From assembly GCA_028276125.1 (NCBI GenBank), contig JAPYWY010000087.1, positions 1 to 6,878 on the forward strand: a stretch of DNA of 6,878 nt, in the 5' to 3' direction. This DNA is from Pseudothermotoga sp. (lineage in GTDB: Bacteria; Thermotogota; Thermotogae; Thermotogales; DSM-5069). The notes beneath the pieces were generated by a model. That model saw only the letters and a program-made list of their open reading frames with translations, did not search any database and was not told where the DNA came from. The position numbers were made by a program, and so were the translations under genes. Below, piece after piece: positions 5,641 to 6,878 of this stretch (position 1 is the first letter of the stretch; each line of letters starts with the position of its first letter).

Positions 5641-6177
5641 TCACTTTGCGTACTCTTCGAGCGCGTCTATGAAGTCTTCGTCCAAGAACGCTGGCCCTCT
5701 GAAGCCAAGTTTAGGCCCTGCGAACATCTCAATCCTTCTGAGTCTGTAGGTTTGCATCAAGCTCTGAAGCTGTTCTACGTTGATCGTCTTTTCTATCTCT
5801 TCTCTCATCTGTTGGATGATCTCTGCACGCTTCTGGTTCAGTTCTCTTACCTTGATTCTGAACTCGTACACGCTCATGTTCTTGGCATTCTCGTAGAGCT
5901 CTTTGTACTGCTTCTGTAACTCTTCAAGCTTTGCATTTGCATCTTTGATCACACCGAGTATCCTTTGAGCTTGTTCCTTGGTCAGGTTCATCTCCTTGAA
6001 CATTTCTTGGTAGGTGAGTTGCTGTTTTGCTTGATACCTTGGAGCTATGCATTGTCTGTAAGCTGGCATTTGGGGTGCTTGGAATCTGGTTTGTGGAATG
6101 TTTGAAAACCTTCCACCTGCGAAACTCAGACTTGCCAAAATCAGCAGTGCCACCGTCAAAACCACGAACCTTTTCAC
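5641..6177 (-). CDS. Secreted Spy/CpxP-like (LTxxQ) periplasmic protein
   Basis: A 178-residue exported protein. A Sec signal peptide is clear: MKRF, a hydrophobic core (about 5-17), and a likely cut after SFA at residue 20. A flexible, proline- and glutamine-rich stretch follows (about 21-52) with one cysteine (Cys43). The remainder is strongly helical: a LTKEQ motif at 65-69, a charged coiled-coil-like helix to about 130, and a second, diverged motif INVEQ at 132-136. Paired LTxxQ-type motifs in an all-helical periplasmic protein suggest the Spy/CpxP group of envelope-stress chaperones and metal-resistance proteins. The GTG at 6177 is taken as the start because GGAGGTGA (6190-6183) lies 5 nt before it; the GTG at 6186 is part of that ribosome site. 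It is a separate unit ended by the 5594-5624 hairpin. No convincing promoter was found upstream. A simple coiled-coil envelope protein of another family is the main alternative. Confidence 0.72.
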   Translation of the reverse strand: MKRFVVLTVALLILASLSFAGGRFSNIPQTRFQAPQMPAYRQCIAPRYQAKQQLTYQEMFKEMNLTKEQAQRILGVIKDANAKLEELQKQYKELYENAKNMSVYEFRIKVRELNQKRAEIIQQMREEIEKTINVEQLQSLMQTYRLRRIEMFAGPKLGFRGPAFLDEDFIDALEEYAK

Positions 6178-6326
6178 TCTGATCACCTCCTATAGTTTTG
6201 TGTTTCCATTTCTATTGTCCCCTCATGAAAGATGTTTGTTGTGGTTTTTAAGAAAACTCTAATGATTCCACTGAACCACGAGAGAATCGTCTCTGTGCGA
6301 GCGTTGCTTGCTTGAATGAATCTACA

Positions 6327-6691
6327 ATGAAGACGGTGAGCGATCGTGAACTGAGGAATTTTTGGCGTCTAATCTTGGAGGTCTCGGATGACAGGCTTTA
6401 TTTCTTGAAGACTATCTACTACGTGGATCACTCATGTGCCGATGTCTGAAGCATCCCACCTTTCTTGTCAAGACCTACTTACCTGTCGAGGTCAAAGTAC
6501 GCGACGAACAGTTGAACAAGAAATTCCTACTGGGATGCTGGCTGAAAGATCCGGTTCTGAAAGGAAATGAAAATCTTTCGCCGTTGAGCCTGTCAGTTCC
6601 AACCGGATGGGATCAATCTGCGAATGAATCTAATGACCATTGCTCCATGGAAGATGGCCTAACAAGCCATCAAGAATCCCATCCCCTTTAA
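6327..6691 (+). pseudogene. Possible decayed coding region in two frames
   Basis: A 40-codon frame from ATG 6327 to TGA 6447-6449 (start MKTVSDRELRNFWRLILEV) uses codons like those of the neighbouring genes. An overlapping frame, offset by two bases, continues from about 6434 to TAA at 6689-6691 with similarly plausible codons (for example FLVKTYLPVEVKVRDE and KKFLLGCWLKDPVLKGN). Neither start has a ribosome site, although all well-supported genes here have one or most of one. One reading is a gene broken by a frameshift near 6430-6450; another is chance open frames. I recognise no family in either part. Confidence 0.25.
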
Positions 6692-6878
6692 AAGATTGGG
6701 AGTGTCAATCTCTTTACTATGTATTATCGTGTGTCGGTTTTCTGTTTTGTGTCGTGAAACCGGGCAAGAAGGTGCGATAAATATGTCGGCAAAAATGACG
6801 GTTTCGGAATCTAATGGCTTAACCGTCCAACGAAACAAGAAAGATTCACGGAAGATGTATGTGAAGAAGAGGTTAACA
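6663..6878 (+). CDS. Partial open frame running off the right edge
   Basis: The frame is open from just after TAA 6660-6662 to the window end (72 codons). If it is a gene, the best start by ribosome site is ATG 6783 (MSAKMTVSESNG...), with AAGAAGGTG at 6766-6774, 8 nt upstream, giving 32 visible codons rich in lysine and arginine. The frame upstream of that ATG also looks meaningful: KNPIPFKRLG followed by a hydrophobic run, VSISLLCIIVCRFSVLC. It is preceded in frame by ATG GCC TAA (6654-6662), as if an early stop had cut a longer gene. A positively charged start followed by one membrane helix is how many sensory proteins such as chemoreceptors begin, but 72 codons cannot decide this. The true gene may lie mostly outside the window. 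Confidence 0.3.

Larger units (their letters stand above)
6178..6878. other. 700-bp region without a convincing intact gene
   Basis: Apart from the ribosome site of the Spy-like gene at its left end, this region has no complete gene I can support on either strand, and no tRNA, rRNA or recognisable structured RNA. It has short coding-like plus-strand stretches in two frames (6327-6449 and 6434-6691), an open frame running off the right edge, a few short inverted repeats (for example 6549-6556 with 6601-6608, and 6693-6698 with 6706-6711), and an 11-base repeat, GAATGAATCTA, at 6314 and 6622. Presumably the promoter of the minus-strand gene lies in 6187-6300, but no good -35/-10 pair is evident there. 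Confidence 0.6.

Noticed and set aside
5110..5672. Two long plus-strand frames opposite the KaiC-like gene
   Set aside because: They are antisense to Walker A/B-bearing coding sequence, and the longer one also crosses the terminator hairpin.
6175..6186. GTG 6186 as start of the Spy-like gene
   Set aside because: This GTG is within the GGAGGTGA ribosome site; the GTG at 6177 has the right spacing and gives a normal MKRF signal peptide start.
6693..6711. AGATTG / CAATCT hairpin as a terminator
   Set aside because: The stem is 6 bp and AT-rich, and the following bases (CTTTACT) are not a proper T-tract; it is noted only as a weak dyad.
1..6878. CRISPR array, insertion sequence, tRNA or rRNA
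   Set aside because: I saw no regularly spaced repeats, transposase motifs with terminal inverted repeats, or cloverleaf or conserved rRNA segments on either strand.

Overview
The window looks like chromosomal DNA from a thermophilic bacterium, most likely a member of the Thermotogae (Thermotoga/Pseudothermotoga type). This rests on the gene content (a KaiC-like ATPase paired with a small helix-turn-helix protein of a kind known mainly from thermophiles, and a large PilX/GspK-like pilin relative), frequent GTG starts, AGA/AGG arginine codons, and strong Shine-Dalgarno (SD) sites close to GGAGGTGA placed 4-6 nt before the start. The lineage is an inference, not a proof.

Layout: (1) 11-1228, plus strand, a patatin-like phospholipase with an intact Ser-Asp dyad. 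(2) 1292-1498, plus, a 68-residue protein of unknown function, preceded by a perfect 7-bp inverted repeat. (3) 1643-4233, plus, a tight three-gene operon of type IV pilin-like proteins: a 163-residue GspJ-like minor pseudopilin, a 565-residue PilX/GspK-like protein lacking Glu5, and a 130-residue GspI/PilV-like pseudopilin. A promoter with an extended -10 lies just upstream. (4) Converging from the other strand, with only 19 bp between stop codons, is a two-gene unit (5570 down to 4253): a KaiC/RecA-fold ATPase followed 4 nt later by a helix-turn-helix protein. (5) Upstream on the same minus strand is a secreted, helical Spy/CpxP-like protein (6177-5641), closed by a very clear intrinsic terminator (5594-5624). 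(6) 6178-6878 has no convincing intact gene. It contains short coding-like stretches in different plus-strand frames, a few inverted repeats, and an open frame that runs off the right edge. It looks like a decayed or poorly conserved region.

How the genes fit together: the pilin trio has the make-up expected of the tip or priming complex of a type IV pilus or type II secretion system (I-, J- and K-like subunits). No ATPase, inner-membrane platform, prepilin peptidase or secretin gene is present, so the rest of the machine must be encoded elsewhere. The KaiC-like ATPase and its HTH partner are translationally coupled and probably form a nucleotide-sensing regulatory pair. The terminator in front of them, with no visible promoter after it, suggests expression by readthrough from the Spy-like gene. 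Any link between that pair and the pilus genes rests only on adjacency. Several start codons were moved from the longest possible open frame to the one served by the SD site, and this is explained for each gene.
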